A stretch of DNA of 5,721 nt, from assembly GCA_963976695.1 (NCBI GenBank), contig CAXBMB010000131.1, forward strand, positions 1-5,721, read 5' to 3'. Both the position numbers and the translations under genes were made by a program. This DNA is from CAXBMB01 sp963976695 (GTDB lineage: Bacteria; Pseudomonadota; Alphaproteobacteria; Kiloniellales; DSM-21159). The notes beneath the pieces are model-generated. The model was not told the DNA's origin. It did no database searches and saw only the letters and a program-made list of their open reading frames with translations. This document shows, one piece after another, positions 1 to 5,721 of this stretch. How positions within the stretch are numbered: position 1 is the stretch's first letter; each line of letters begins with the position of its first letter.

Positions 1-9
1 CCGAATTCT

Positions 10-110
10 CCCAGATGAGTTTCCCGGGTTAGTTTCCTGGGTAAGTTTCCTGGGTGAGTTTCCCCAGACGGGTTTACCGGGATGGGTTTCCTCGGATGAG
101 TTTCCCTGGC
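10..110. repeat. Degenerate 13/14-bp tandem repeat, about 7 copies
   Basis: Seven copies of a short unit share the core GTTTCC (one copy reads GTTTAC), embedded in a context like GGGTGAGTTTCCTG. The cores begin at 19, 32, 45, 58, 72, 86 and 100, so the spacing is 13 bp three times and then 14 bp three times. The array ends about 55 bp before the regulator gene and may extend left of the window. No reading frame is implied, since the period is not a multiple of three, and the units are too short for a CRISPR array. It could be a minisatellite or a cluster of protein binding sites; the sequence does not decide between them. Confidence 0.75.
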
Positions 111-162
111 AGAATCCGCTGAGGGTGGACAAGCTCTGCTGTGAGCGGCATTCTTGCTTGCC

Positions 163-738
163 ATGAAAGATGCACAACTTGTCGCCCGGTTGGGCCGCCG
201 CCTGCGCACGGTTCGCAAAAAAGGCCAACTGACCCTGGAGCAGTTGGCCGAGAGTTCCAATGTCTCCCGCTCCATGCTGTCTCAAATTGAGCGGGGCGAG
301 GCCAATCCGACCTTCGCCACCCTGTGGAACCTGACCCGGGCCTTGGGCATCGACCTGGCCGAACTGGTGGAAGACGCCAGCGAGGAAGAATGCAGCGCCA
401 TCGAACTGCTGTCCGCCGCGCAGATTCCCAAGATCGACAATGCCGCCGCCGGTTGCCAACTGGCCATTCTGTCCCCCCCCAGCCTGGCCGGACAAACCGA
501 ATGGTATGAGTTGGTCATGGCCGCCAAGGGCGAGCTGGACAGCCTGCCTCACGCGGTGGGCACTCTGGAGCACTTGACCGTTATCGAGGGGCAGGCCGAT
601 CTCACCAGCGGCGAGGATCATAGCAGGCTCGGTCCCGGCGACACCGCGCGCTACCGCGCCGACCTGCCTCACTGCATCCGCAACAGCGCCAACAGCCCCT
701 TGCGCGCCTTTCTCGTGGTCATGGGCAGCGGCGGCTAA
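163..738 (+). CDS. XRE-family transcriptional regulator with C-terminal cupin sensor domain
   Basis: This 191-aa protein has the two-domain build of the XRE/cupin regulators (the PuuR type, about 180-200 aa). Residues about 8-63 form a helix-turn-helix of the Cro/CI type, with the recognition-helix region SNVSRSMLSQIERGEANPT at 32-50. Residues about 112-187 form a small beta-barrel cupin: motif 1 lies around HAVGTLEHLTVIEG (130-143), motif 2 around GPGDTARYRADLPHCIRN (157-174). In this family the cupin binds a small metabolite and controls DNA binding. The ligand cannot be read from sequence; threonine, glycine or a related compound is a guess from the downstream kbl-tdh operon on the same strand. 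The start is uncertain: ATG at 163 gives the usual family N-terminus, while an in-frame TTG at 154 sits 5 nt after a weak GAGCGG at 143-148. An in-frame stop at 142-144 rules out anything longer. No convincing terminator follows. Confidence 0.9.
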   Translation: MKDAQLVARLGRRLRTVRKKGQLTLEQLAESSNVSRSMLSQIERGEANPTFATLWNLTRALGIDLAELVEDASEEECSAIELLSAAQIPKIDNAAAGCQLAILSPPSLAGQTEWYELVMAAKGELDSLPHAVGTLEHLTVIEGQADLTSGEDHSRLGPGDTARYRADLPHCIRNSANSPLRAFLVVMGSGG

Positions 739-931
739 CCCGCGGCCGAGATGGCGCGAGCGACGTAACAAGCAGCGCTTGGCGCCGCCACTCGGGGGCA
801 ATCGCCCGCCATGCCAACGGCCAACAGCAGGGCCAGCGGCAGGGCCACGGTTGAAACCGGATCACCGGGGCGGCGATAAAATTGGGGGAACCGGTGCCTT
901 TGACGTCGGAATCAGACTAGACAAATTCCAC

Positions 932-937
932 TATAAT
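932..937 (+). promoter_or_regulatory. Putative -10 box of the kbl-tdh promoter
   Basis: A perfect TATAAT stands in a short AT-rich stretch (about 920-968) within GC-rich DNA, 43 bp before the kbl start. The position expected for a -35 box (about 909-914) reads GAATCA, a poor match. A good TTGACG at 900-905 is too far away, with a 26-bp spacer. The promoter may therefore need an activator, or the -10 match may be fortuitous. If used, transcription would start near 944. Confidence 0.5.
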
Positions 938-946
938 TATTATTTT

Positions 947-960
947 TCCAATATATTGGA
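947..960. promoter_or_regulatory. Perfect 14-bp palindrome, probable operator of kbl-tdh
   Basis: TCCAATATATTGGA is a perfect palindrome flanked by T-tracts on the + strand. It lies 9 bp after the TATAAT box and just before the kbl ribosome binding site (AGGAG, 966-970), a position where a bound repressor would block transcription. Its size fits a dimeric helix-turn-helix protein, and the XRE/cupin regulator encoded upstream is the natural candidate. That pairing is inference. As RNA it would form only a weak hairpin, so a DNA site is more likely. Confidence 0.55.
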
Positions 961-980
961 TTTTTAGGAGTGCTACCGCC

Positions 981-2174
981 ATGGCGAACCTTGTGGACCA
1001 CGTGACCCAAGAGCTGAAAAACCTTCGGGCGGACGGACTTTACAAGACAGAGCGCCCGCTGCTGTCCGCCCAGGGCGGCCGCATTGACGTGACCGGCGGC
1101 CAGGGGCCGCGCCAGGTCATCAATCTCTGCGCCAACAACTACCTGGGGCTCGCCAACCATCCCGCGTTGGTGGCGGCGGCGAAAGCGGCGATGGACAGCC
1201 ACGGCTATGGCATGGCCTCGGTGCGCTTCATTTGCGGCACCCAGGATCTGCACCTGGAATTGGAAAGGGAGCTGGCGGAATTTCTGGAGATGGAAGACTC
1301 CATCCTCTTTGCCGCCTGCTTTGACGCCAACGGGGGACTGTTTGAGCCCCTGCTGGGCCCGGAGGACGCGATTATCTCCGACAGCCTCAACCACGCCTCG
1401 ATCATCGACGGCGTGCGGCTCTGCAAGGCCAAGCGCTACCGCTTCGCCAACAACGACATGGCCGAGTTGGAATCCCGGTTGCAGCAAGCCGACGCGGCCG
1501 GGGCGCGCTTCAAGATTGTCGCCACCGACGGGGTCTTTTCCATGGACGGCACCCTGGCCAATCTGGTCGAGACGCGCGCCCTGTGCGACCGCTACGGCGC
1601 TTTGCTGATGGTTGACGACTGCCACGCCACCGGCGTGCTGGGTCCGCAGGGTCGCGGCACCGCCGCCCATCTGGGCGTGAAGGCCGACATCCTGACCGGC
1701 ACCCTGGGCAAGGCGCTGGGCGGCGCCATGGGCGGCTACATCGCCGCCGCCGGACCGATCATTGAGTTGCTGCGCCAACGCGCCCGTCCCTATCTTTTTT
1801 CCAATGCGCTGACCCCTGCGCTGGTGGGCGGCGCACGCCAGGCCATTGCCTTGGTTCGCGACGGCACGGCGCTGCGCGCCAGTCTGCACGCCAACGCCCA
1901 GCACTTTCGCCAGAGCATGACCGAAGCCGGTTTCACCCTGTTGCCCGGCGACCACCCGATCATCCCGGTGATGCTGGGCGACGCCCCCCTGGCGCAGGAG
2001 ATGGCGACCCGGCTCTATGAGCGCGGCGTCTATGTAACCGGGTTTTTCTTCCCGGTGGTGCCGAAAGGCCAGGCGCGAATCCGCACGCAGATGAACGCCG
2101 CCCTCACCGCCGACGAAATCGACCAGGCGGTCGCCGCCTTCACCGCGGTGGGAAAAGAACTGGGCGTGATCTAG
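981..2174 (+). CDS. kbl: Glycine C-acetyltransferase (2-amino-3-ketobutyrate CoA ligase)
   Basis: Kbl is a cytoplasmic PLP enzyme of the alpha-oxoamine synthase family (fold type I). It converts 2-amino-3-oxobutyrate plus CoA to glycine and acetyl-CoA, the second step of threonine breakdown. At 397 aa it is essentially the length of the E. coli enzyme (398 aa). The family motifs are present: CANNYLGLANHP at 50-61, HGYGMASVRFICGTQDLH at 74-91, SLNHASIIDG at 135-144, TDGVFSMDG at 182-190, VDDCHATG at 211-218 for cofactor contacts, and TLGKALGG at 241-248 with Lys244 as the expected Schiff-base lysine. FFFPVVPKGQARIR (355-368) holds the C-terminal substrate-binding arginines. The ATG start follows AGGAG at 966-970 with a 10-nt gap. 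Kbl precedes tdh by 59 bp on the same strand, as the first gene of the operon. It shows no truncation or missing key residue. Confidence 0.97.
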   Translation: MANLVDHVTQELKNLRADGLYKTERPLLSAQGGRIDVTGGQGPRQVINLCANNYLGLANHPALVAAAKAAMDSHGYGMASVRFICGTQDLHLELERELAEFLEMEDSILFAACFDANGGLFEPLLGPEDAIISDSLNHASIIDGVRLCKAKRYRFANNDMAELESRLQQADAAGARFKIVATDGVFSMDGTLANLVETRALCDRYGALLMVDDCHATGVLGPQGRGTAAHLGVKADILTGTLGKALGGAMGGYIAAAGPIIELLRQRARPYLFSNALTPALVGGARQAIALVRDGTALRASLHANAQHFRQSMTEAGFTLLPGDHPIIPVMLGDAPLAQEMATRLYERGVYVTGFFFPVVPKGQARIRTQMNAALTADEIDQAVAAFTAVGKELGVI

Positions 2175-2233
2175 CGCCCCCGCGGCGTACCCCGAGATTG
2201 CGCGAGCCGCTGCCCCCGGAAGGAAGCGATGTG

Positions 2234-3262
2234 ATGAAAGCCTTGGTAAAAGCACAGCCAGCCGAAGGTCTTTGGCTGCAAGATGTGGATCGGCCGGAGA
2301 TCGGCCCCGATGAGGTGTTGATCAAAATCCGCCGCACCGCGATCTGCGGCACCGATATCCACATCTATAACTGGGATGACTGGGCGCAGCGCGCGGTCCC
2401 CGTTCCAATGGTCGTCGGCCATGAATTCGCCGGCGAGGTGGTTGCGCTGGGCAGCGCGGTGCGCGACATCAAACTGGACCAGCGGGTTTCCGGTGAAGGT
2501 CACATTGTCGGCACCAAAAGCCGCGCCAGTCGTGCCGGCCATTTTCACCTCGACCCGGACACCAAGGGCATCGGGGTCAATATGCCCGGCGCCTTTGCCG
2601 AATATCTCAAGTTGCCCGCCTTCAACGTGGTCAAGCTGCCCGATGACCTGCCGCTCGACATCGGCGCCATCCTCGATCCGATGGGCAATGCGGTTCATAC
2701 CGCCCTCTCCTTCGACTTGATCGGCGAAGATGTGCTGATCACCGGGGCGGGTCCGATCGGCATCATGGCCGCCGCCGTCGCCCGCCACGCCGGGGCCCGC
2801 AACGTGGTGCTGACCGACGTCAACGACTACCGCTTGAACCTGGCGGCCCAGCTGGTCGAGCTTCGGCCGGTCAATGTCGCCAAGGAAGACCTGCGCGATG
2901 TGATGGCCGAGTTGAAGATCGTCGAGGGTTTTGATGTCGGTCTGGAGATGAGCGGCGCGCCGGTGGCCTTTGAGCAGATGGTCGAGGTGATGATCATGGG
3001 CGGACACATGGCCTTGCTGGGGATCCCCGCCGGCAAGACGCCGGTGGACTGGAGCCGGATCATCATGAAGGCGCTGACCTTGAAGTCGATCTATGGCCGC
3101 GAGATGTTTGAGACCTGGTACAAAATGCTGGCGATGCTGGAGTCCGGTCTGGCGCTGGAGGGCATCATCACCCACCGCTTCGACCATCAGGACTTCCAAC
3201 AGGGCTTTGACGTCATGCGCTCGGGCCAGGCCGGCAAGGTTATCCTCAACTGGGACCGCTAG
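2234..3262 (+). CDS. tdh: L-threonine 3-dehydrogenase lacking the structural-zinc cysteines
   Basis: Tdh oxidises L-threonine with NAD+ to 2-amino-3-oxobutyrate, which Kbl consumes. It belongs to the zinc-dependent medium-chain dehydrogenases; its 342 aa match the family (E. coli 341). Catalytic-zinc and relay residues are present: Cys38, Thr40 and His43 in TAICGTDIHIYNWD, and His63-Glu64 in VVGHEF. The Rossmann motif GAGPIG (171-176) and Asp195 at the end of the second strand fit NAD+ use. GREMFETWYKM (288-298) and the C-terminal RSGQAGKVILNWD are typical Tdh. The odd part is the structural zinc lobe. Positions 93, 96, 99 and 107, all Cys in E. coli Tdh, are Gly, Ser, Ser and Asp here, although the lobe length is unchanged and the flanks are conserved. 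The ATG at 2234 follows AAGGA at 2220-2224 and matches the family N-terminus MKAL; an adjacent in-frame GTG at 2231 is possible. A reading frame open to 2198 would add 12 non-family residues. Confidence 0.97.
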   Translation: MKALVKAQPAEGLWLQDVDRPEIGPDEVLIKIRRTAICGTDIHIYNWDDWAQRAVPVPMVVGHEFAGEVVALGSAVRDIKLDQRVSGEGHIVGTKSRASRAGHFHLDPDTKGIGVNMPGAFAEYLKLPAFNVVKLPDDLPLDIGAILDPMGNAVHTALSFDLIGEDVLITGAGPIGIMAAAVARHAGARNVVLTDVNDYRLNLAAQLVELRPVNVAKEDLRDVMAELKIVEGFDVGLEMSGAPVAFEQMVEVMIMGGHMALLGIPAGKTPVDWSRIIMKALTLKSIYGREMFETWYKMLAMLESGLALEGIITHRFDHQDFQQGFDVMRSGQAGKVILNWDR

Positions 3263-3338
3263 CGGACAATCGGTATGCCGGCCGTCACCTCGTCCGCCGG
3301 CTTGCCCGATAAATCCGCCTGCTATCGATCCCTTGGAG

Positions 3339-4943
3339 TCAGATCGCAACGGCGCTGCCGTCGCGCCGGGAATCGGCGGCCCCGCCCAAAGCGCCGCTTT
3401 CCGGGTCACGGGCAATGGCGTGCATGCCGCCGCAGTACATGTAGAAGGGCTCAACCAGCTTGATCTCATGGCCGCGCCGCCGCAATTCCTCGACCACCGG
3501 CATCTCGATCCGCGCTTCCAGATCGACCCGCCGCCCGTTCCACAGCCGCGCCCGGGGGGCGTCGATGGCGGCCTGGAGGTCCAGACCAAAGTCCAGGCGA
3601 TGAACGATGGCCTGCGGCTGGGTTTGCAGAATCCCATAGCTGCCGGGGGTGCCGAGCGCCAGCACCGGCTTGCCGTCCTGCAGGGAAATCGACGGCGCGA
3701 GGCACATGCAAAACCGCTCGCCGCCCCGCAGGAAATTCGGTGACGCCGGGTTCAGGTCGCCCCAGTTCATGAAGTTATTCATACACACGCCGGTGTCGGG
3801 AATAACCACGCCGGAGCCGAACATCGACCCCAGACTTTGGGTGATGCACACCATGTTCCCTTCCCGGTCGACCGCCGAAAAGGACGTGGTGTGCTCCCGG
3901 CCAAAGGCGCCACCCGGCAAGGGGCCGTCGCCGAACTGTTCGGTTCGCCCGGTAATCGGCTCTGGATTGCGCAGCCGCGCACGCAGCTGGGTCACAAACG
4001 GCTCGGCCAGCAGTTCGGCAACCCGGTCGGCGGAACAGTTGTTGTTTTCGATGCGGGTTTCGGCGGCCAGACGAACGGCGCGGAACAGCCAGTCCAGATG
4101 ATCCGCCGACAGATGCCCCCGGTTGTCCAGTTCCAGGCCGTCGAGAATGCGCAGGGTGAGCAGGAACTGAAAGGATTCGGCCGGCGGCGGCGGCACATGA
4201 ATGTCCAGGCCGCGATAGGACGCGACGGTCGGGGCCTCCCAAAAGGGCTGCACCGCCTCCAGATCTTCCAGGGTCATGCAGCCGCCGAGGCTTTGCAGAT
4301 GGGCGACCATTCGCTGGCCCAGCGGGCCGCCATAAAGATAGCCAGGTCCGTCGCTGGCGATGGCTGAAAGGGTGTCGGCCAGTTCCGGCTGTTTAAAAAC
4401 GCTGTCGATCCGCGCGTCCTGGCTGCCTTCCAGGTAGAGCCGTCGCCACTCCGGCTGCATGGCGCGCTGGCGCCCGGGCGCGGCCATGTCGCGGTAGAAT
4501 TTGGAAAGCGGAAAACCGTCGCGGGCGTAGCCAATGGCCGGGGCAAAGATTTCCGCCAGCGACTTGCTGCCCAGTTCCGATACCAGAAAACACCAGCCGG
4601 CCAGATTGCCCGGCACGCCGCTGGCGTTGGGCCCGTCTAAGATTTGCCCGGCGCTCAGGGCGGCGGCATCAAAATTCCGCGGCACGGGCGGGTGAAAGTC
4701 CAGCGTCCGCACCGCGCCGTCGCGGGCGCTGTACAGGGTGGCCATGCCCAAACCGGCCAAGCCGGACATGAAGGGCTCGACCACGTTCAACGCCGCCGCC
4801 ACCGCCGCAACGGCGTCAAAAGCATTGCCGCCCGCCGACAGCATCCGGGCCCCGGCCATCGACGCCAGCGGATGGGCCGAGGTCACCATGCCGTTGAGCG
4901 AGCGCACGGTAGGTCGCCCATGGGTATAGGCCTGAACGTTCAT
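3339..4943 (-). CDS. Gamma-glutamyltransferase-family Ntn hydrolase, divergent substrate pocket
   Basis: This 534-aa protein has the GGT fold, which self-cleaves before a threonine that becomes the N-terminal nucleophile. The expected cut lies between His351 and Thr352 in EHTTSFSAVDREGN, giving chains of about 351 and 183 residues. N-terminal hallmarks (AHPLASMAGARMLSAGGNAFDAV, from about 23; ASGVPGNLAGW at 107-117) and GTPGSYG at 431-437 support the family. Classical GGT residues that bind the gamma-glutamyl group are replaced: E. coli Arg114, Asn411, Gln430, Asp433 and Ser462-Ser463 align with His84, Gly372, Phe391, Trp394 and Met413-Cys414. It fits the non-classical branch that includes the oxamate amidohydrolase HpxW; its substrate is unknown and glutathione is unlikely. 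No signal peptide is visible, so it is probably cytoplasmic, unlike periplasmic E. coli GGT. ATG at 4943 follows AGGGG (4951-4955, complement) by 7 nt. It converges with tdh, 76 bp apart. Confidence 0.9.
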   Translation of the reverse strand: MNVQAYTHGRPTVRSLNGMVTSAHPLASMAGARMLSAGGNAFDAVAAVAAALNVVEPFMSGLAGLGMATLYSARDGAVRTLDFHPPVPRNFDAAALSAGQILDGPNASGVPGNLAGWCFLVSELGSKSLAEIFAPAIGYARDGFPLSKFYRDMAAPGRQRAMQPEWRRLYLEGSQDARIDSVFKQPELADTLSAIASDGPGYLYGGPLGQRMVAHLQSLGGCMTLEDLEAVQPFWEAPTVASYRGLDIHVPPPPAESFQFLLTLRILDGLELDNRGHLSADHLDWLFRAVRLAAETRIENNNCSADRVAELLAEPFVTQLRARLRNPEPITGRTEQFGDGPLPGGAFGREHTTSFSAVDREGNMVCITQSLGSMFGSGVVIPDTGVCMNNFMNWGDLNPASPNFLRGGERFCMCLAPSISLQDGKPVLALGTPGSYGILQTQPQAIVHRLDFGLDLQAAIDAPRARLWNGRRVDLEARIEMPVVEELRRRGHEIKLVEPFYMYCGGMHAIARDPESGALGGAADSRRDGSAVAI

Positions 4944-4969
4944 GGGAAGTCCCCTGTCGGCTGATTTGG

Positions 4970-5003
4970 AAAAAGCAATAACGCCGCCAGATCGTCGGCG
5001 GCG
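4970..5003 (-). terminator. Possible intrinsic terminator between the response regulator and the GGT-like gene
   Basis: CGCCGCC at 4982-4988 pairs with GGCGGCG at 4997-5003 in a 7-bp all-GC stem with an 8-nt loop. Read on the - strand, the hairpin is followed by TTATTGCTTTTT, a T-rich but interrupted tail ending at 4970. It lies about 100 bp after the response regulator stop and about 40 bp before the start of the GGT-like gene. It could end the upstream transcript or be part of the leader of the downstream gene. The interrupted T-run makes its strength uncertain. Confidence 0.4.
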
Positions 5004-5106
5004 GAAAATAACAAACGAACCCTGGCGGGTCGGATGATAAACAGACTTTGAATTGGCAGGCTATAGGGTTTGCGGCACAAATCAGAACGCCAGAGCGGCA
5101 GGGTGA

Positions 5107-5586
5107 TCAGTGCACCAGGCTATGGGGCGCGCCGTTGCCGGACGCCAGGGCCGGGGCGCCGCCGGGAAGACGGCGGCTGTCGATGCGACGCAGATGGGTG
5201 AGCAATCGCTGCCGCAGCTGGGCCGCGCCGAAGGGTTTGACCAGATAATCGTCGGCCCCGGCGCTTTTCGTCTTCAGCACATCCTGGGCCAGCGAATGGC
5301 CGGAGATGCACAGCAGCGGTATTTCCAAGTAGCGCGCCTCGGCCGCGGTTCGAATCAAGTGGATGACTTCGGCGCCGTCGAGCGGACTCATGTCCAGGTC
5401 GATCATCGCCAGGTTGGCCTCAAAAAGATGCAGCTCGCTGAACGCCAGGGTAGGATCAAAAACCGTGCGGACCGCGCCCACGCCGATCTTGCGCAGCAGG
5501 CGCGCCATGAGTTTTCCCTGCTGCATGGAGTCATCCACCAGCAAAACCCGGCATTTGGAAAGAAGGGCGGTATCAGCATTTTTCAC
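5107..5586 (-). CDS. Single-domain response regulator (receiver domain only)
   Basis: This 159-aa protein is a CheY-like receiver domain (about residues 11-135) with no output domain. The phosphorylation site is intact: acidic pair Asp18-Asp19 in VLLVDDS, phosphoacceptor Asp63 in MIDLDMSPLDG, switch Ser95 in LLCISGH, and Lys117 in DDYLVKPFG, with Tyr114 three residues before the lysine as in CheY. The usual proline of the DxxMP turn is Ser67. The last 24 or so residues are rich in Gly, Ala, Pro and Ser and look disordered. It probably relays phosphate or acts by protein contact; no partner kinase is in the window, so pathway and target are unknown. The start is GTG at 5584-5586, supported by a strong TGGAGG ribosome binding site (5595-5600, complement) 8 nt upstream. 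The GGT-like gene follows 163 bp downstream on the same strand, but a possible terminator lies between, so joint transcription is doubtful. Confidence 0.92.
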   Translation of the reverse strand: MKNADTALLSKCRVLLVDDSMQQGKLMARLLRKIGVGAVRTVFDPTLAFSELHLFEANLAMIDLDMSPLDGAEVIHLIRTAAEARYLEIPLLCISGHSLAQDVLKTKSAGADDYLVKPFGAAQLRQRLLTHLRRIDSRRLPGGAPALASGNGAPHSLVH

Positions 5587-5653
5587 TGCTCAGGCCTCCA
5601 ATTGGCAACCGCATCGCCAAGTCGCGCGCCCCGCCAGGGGTCCCGGAGATCCA

Positions 5654-5670
5654 CGATCCCTCAGGGATCG
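5654..5670. promoter_or_regulatory. 17-bp perfect inverted repeat upstream of the response regulator
   Basis: CGATCCCTCAGGGATCG has 8-bp arms around a single central base (7 bp plus a 3-nt loop if folded as RNA). It is 67 bp upstream of the GTG start of the response regulator. On that strand a TATAGG (5687 to 5682) lies just upstream, so the repeat could cover the transcription start as an operator, but no good -35 box supports this promoter. No T-run follows on either strand, so it is not an intrinsic terminator. Confidence 0.4.
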
Positions 5671-5673
5671 CCC

Positions 5674-5721
5674 CGCAAAGACCTATATCGCGAGCACCTA
5701 CACCGCGAAGACTTGCACCGC
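5674..5721. repeat. 15-bp tandem repeat running off the window end
   Basis: Three degenerate units of exactly 15 bp begin at 5674, 5689 and 5704, each starting CGC, and a fourth begins at 5719. In the + frame starting at 5674 they read RKDLY, REHLH, REDLH, R, with Arg and Leu invariant. Between units 2 and 3, three of the four base differences that lie in the Glu and Leu codons are silent for the protein. This hints at a coding repeat, but the only upstream start in that frame is a TTG at 5602 with no good ribosome binding site. The opposite strand is also open in one frame. The piece is too short to call a gene. Confidence 0.6.

Noticed and set aside
10..110. CRISPR array
   Set aside because: The repeats are degenerate and only 13-14 bp apart, leaving no room for spacers, and no cas gene is present.
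794..809. GGGC-AATC-GCCC hairpin after the regulator gene
   Set aside because: The stem is only 4 bp and no T-run follows, so it does not qualify as a terminator.
779..967. Small + strand open frame in the regulator-kbl spacer
   Set aside because: It starts with TTG without a ribosome binding site, has a Pro/Gly/Arg-rich translation, and runs through the kbl promoter and palindrome.
912..2255. A 447-codon open frame on the - strand opposite kbl
   Set aside because: It is fully antisense to kbl, whose motifs are intact, and its translation is the low-complexity Gly/Ala/His/Arg-rich type expected from GC-rich shadow frames.
3277..3301. GCCGGC repeated 13 nt apart between the convergent tdh and GGT-like genes, a possible terminator
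   Set aside because: The 6-bp stem has a 13-nt loop and no T-run on either side. GCCGGC is self-complementary and common in GC-rich DNA, so the pairing is weak evidence.
2171..3637. A 488-codon open frame on the - strand opposite tdh
   Set aside because: It overlaps tdh entirely and the end of the GGT-like gene in another frame. The translation shows no family motif and is rich in His, Gly and Asp, as expected of a shadow.
5598..5605. CCAATTGG as a second operator related to the kbl palindrome
   Set aside because: It is only 8 bp, lacks the central 4 bp of the kbl site, and overlaps the ribosome binding site of the response regulator, which explains part of the match.

Overview
The window is GC-rich chromosomal DNA with tightly packed bacterial genes. 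It looks like a proteobacterium, possibly an alphaproteobacterium; that is inferred from GC content and gene style only, because there is no rRNA or other marker gene. I see no mobile element, CRISPR array, tRNA or rRNA.

Left to right: a degenerate 13/14-bp tandem repeat fills about 10-110. It is followed on the + strand by an XRE/cupin regulator (163-738), a mostly featureless spacer (739-930), and an AT-rich control region with a consensus-like -10 box and a perfect 14-bp palindrome (932-960). Next come kbl (981-2174) and tdh (2234-3262), 59 bp apart and surely one operon. On the - strand, convergent with tdh, lies a gamma-glutamyltransferase-family Ntn hydrolase (3339-4943). Upstream of it on the same strand is a receiver-only response regulator (5107-5586), with a possible terminator hairpin between the two. 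The last 135 bp hold a 17-bp inverted repeat and a 15-bp tandem repeat that runs off the window.

The central theme is L-threonine breakdown. Tdh oxidises threonine to 2-amino-3-oxobutyrate, and Kbl splits this with CoA into glycine and acetyl-CoA. The XRE/cupin protein is the obvious candidate regulator, and the palindrome just downstream of the kbl -10 box is its most plausible operator (inference). The GGT-family enzyme and the receiver protein have no demonstrated link to threonine.

The two main oddities are in the enzymes. Tdh keeps its catalytic residues but has lost all four cysteines of the structural zinc lobe. The GGT-like protein keeps the nucleophilic threonine but has replaced essentially all residues that hold a gamma-glutamyl group in classical GGT, so its substrate is probably different. 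I found no clearly new multi-gene system.
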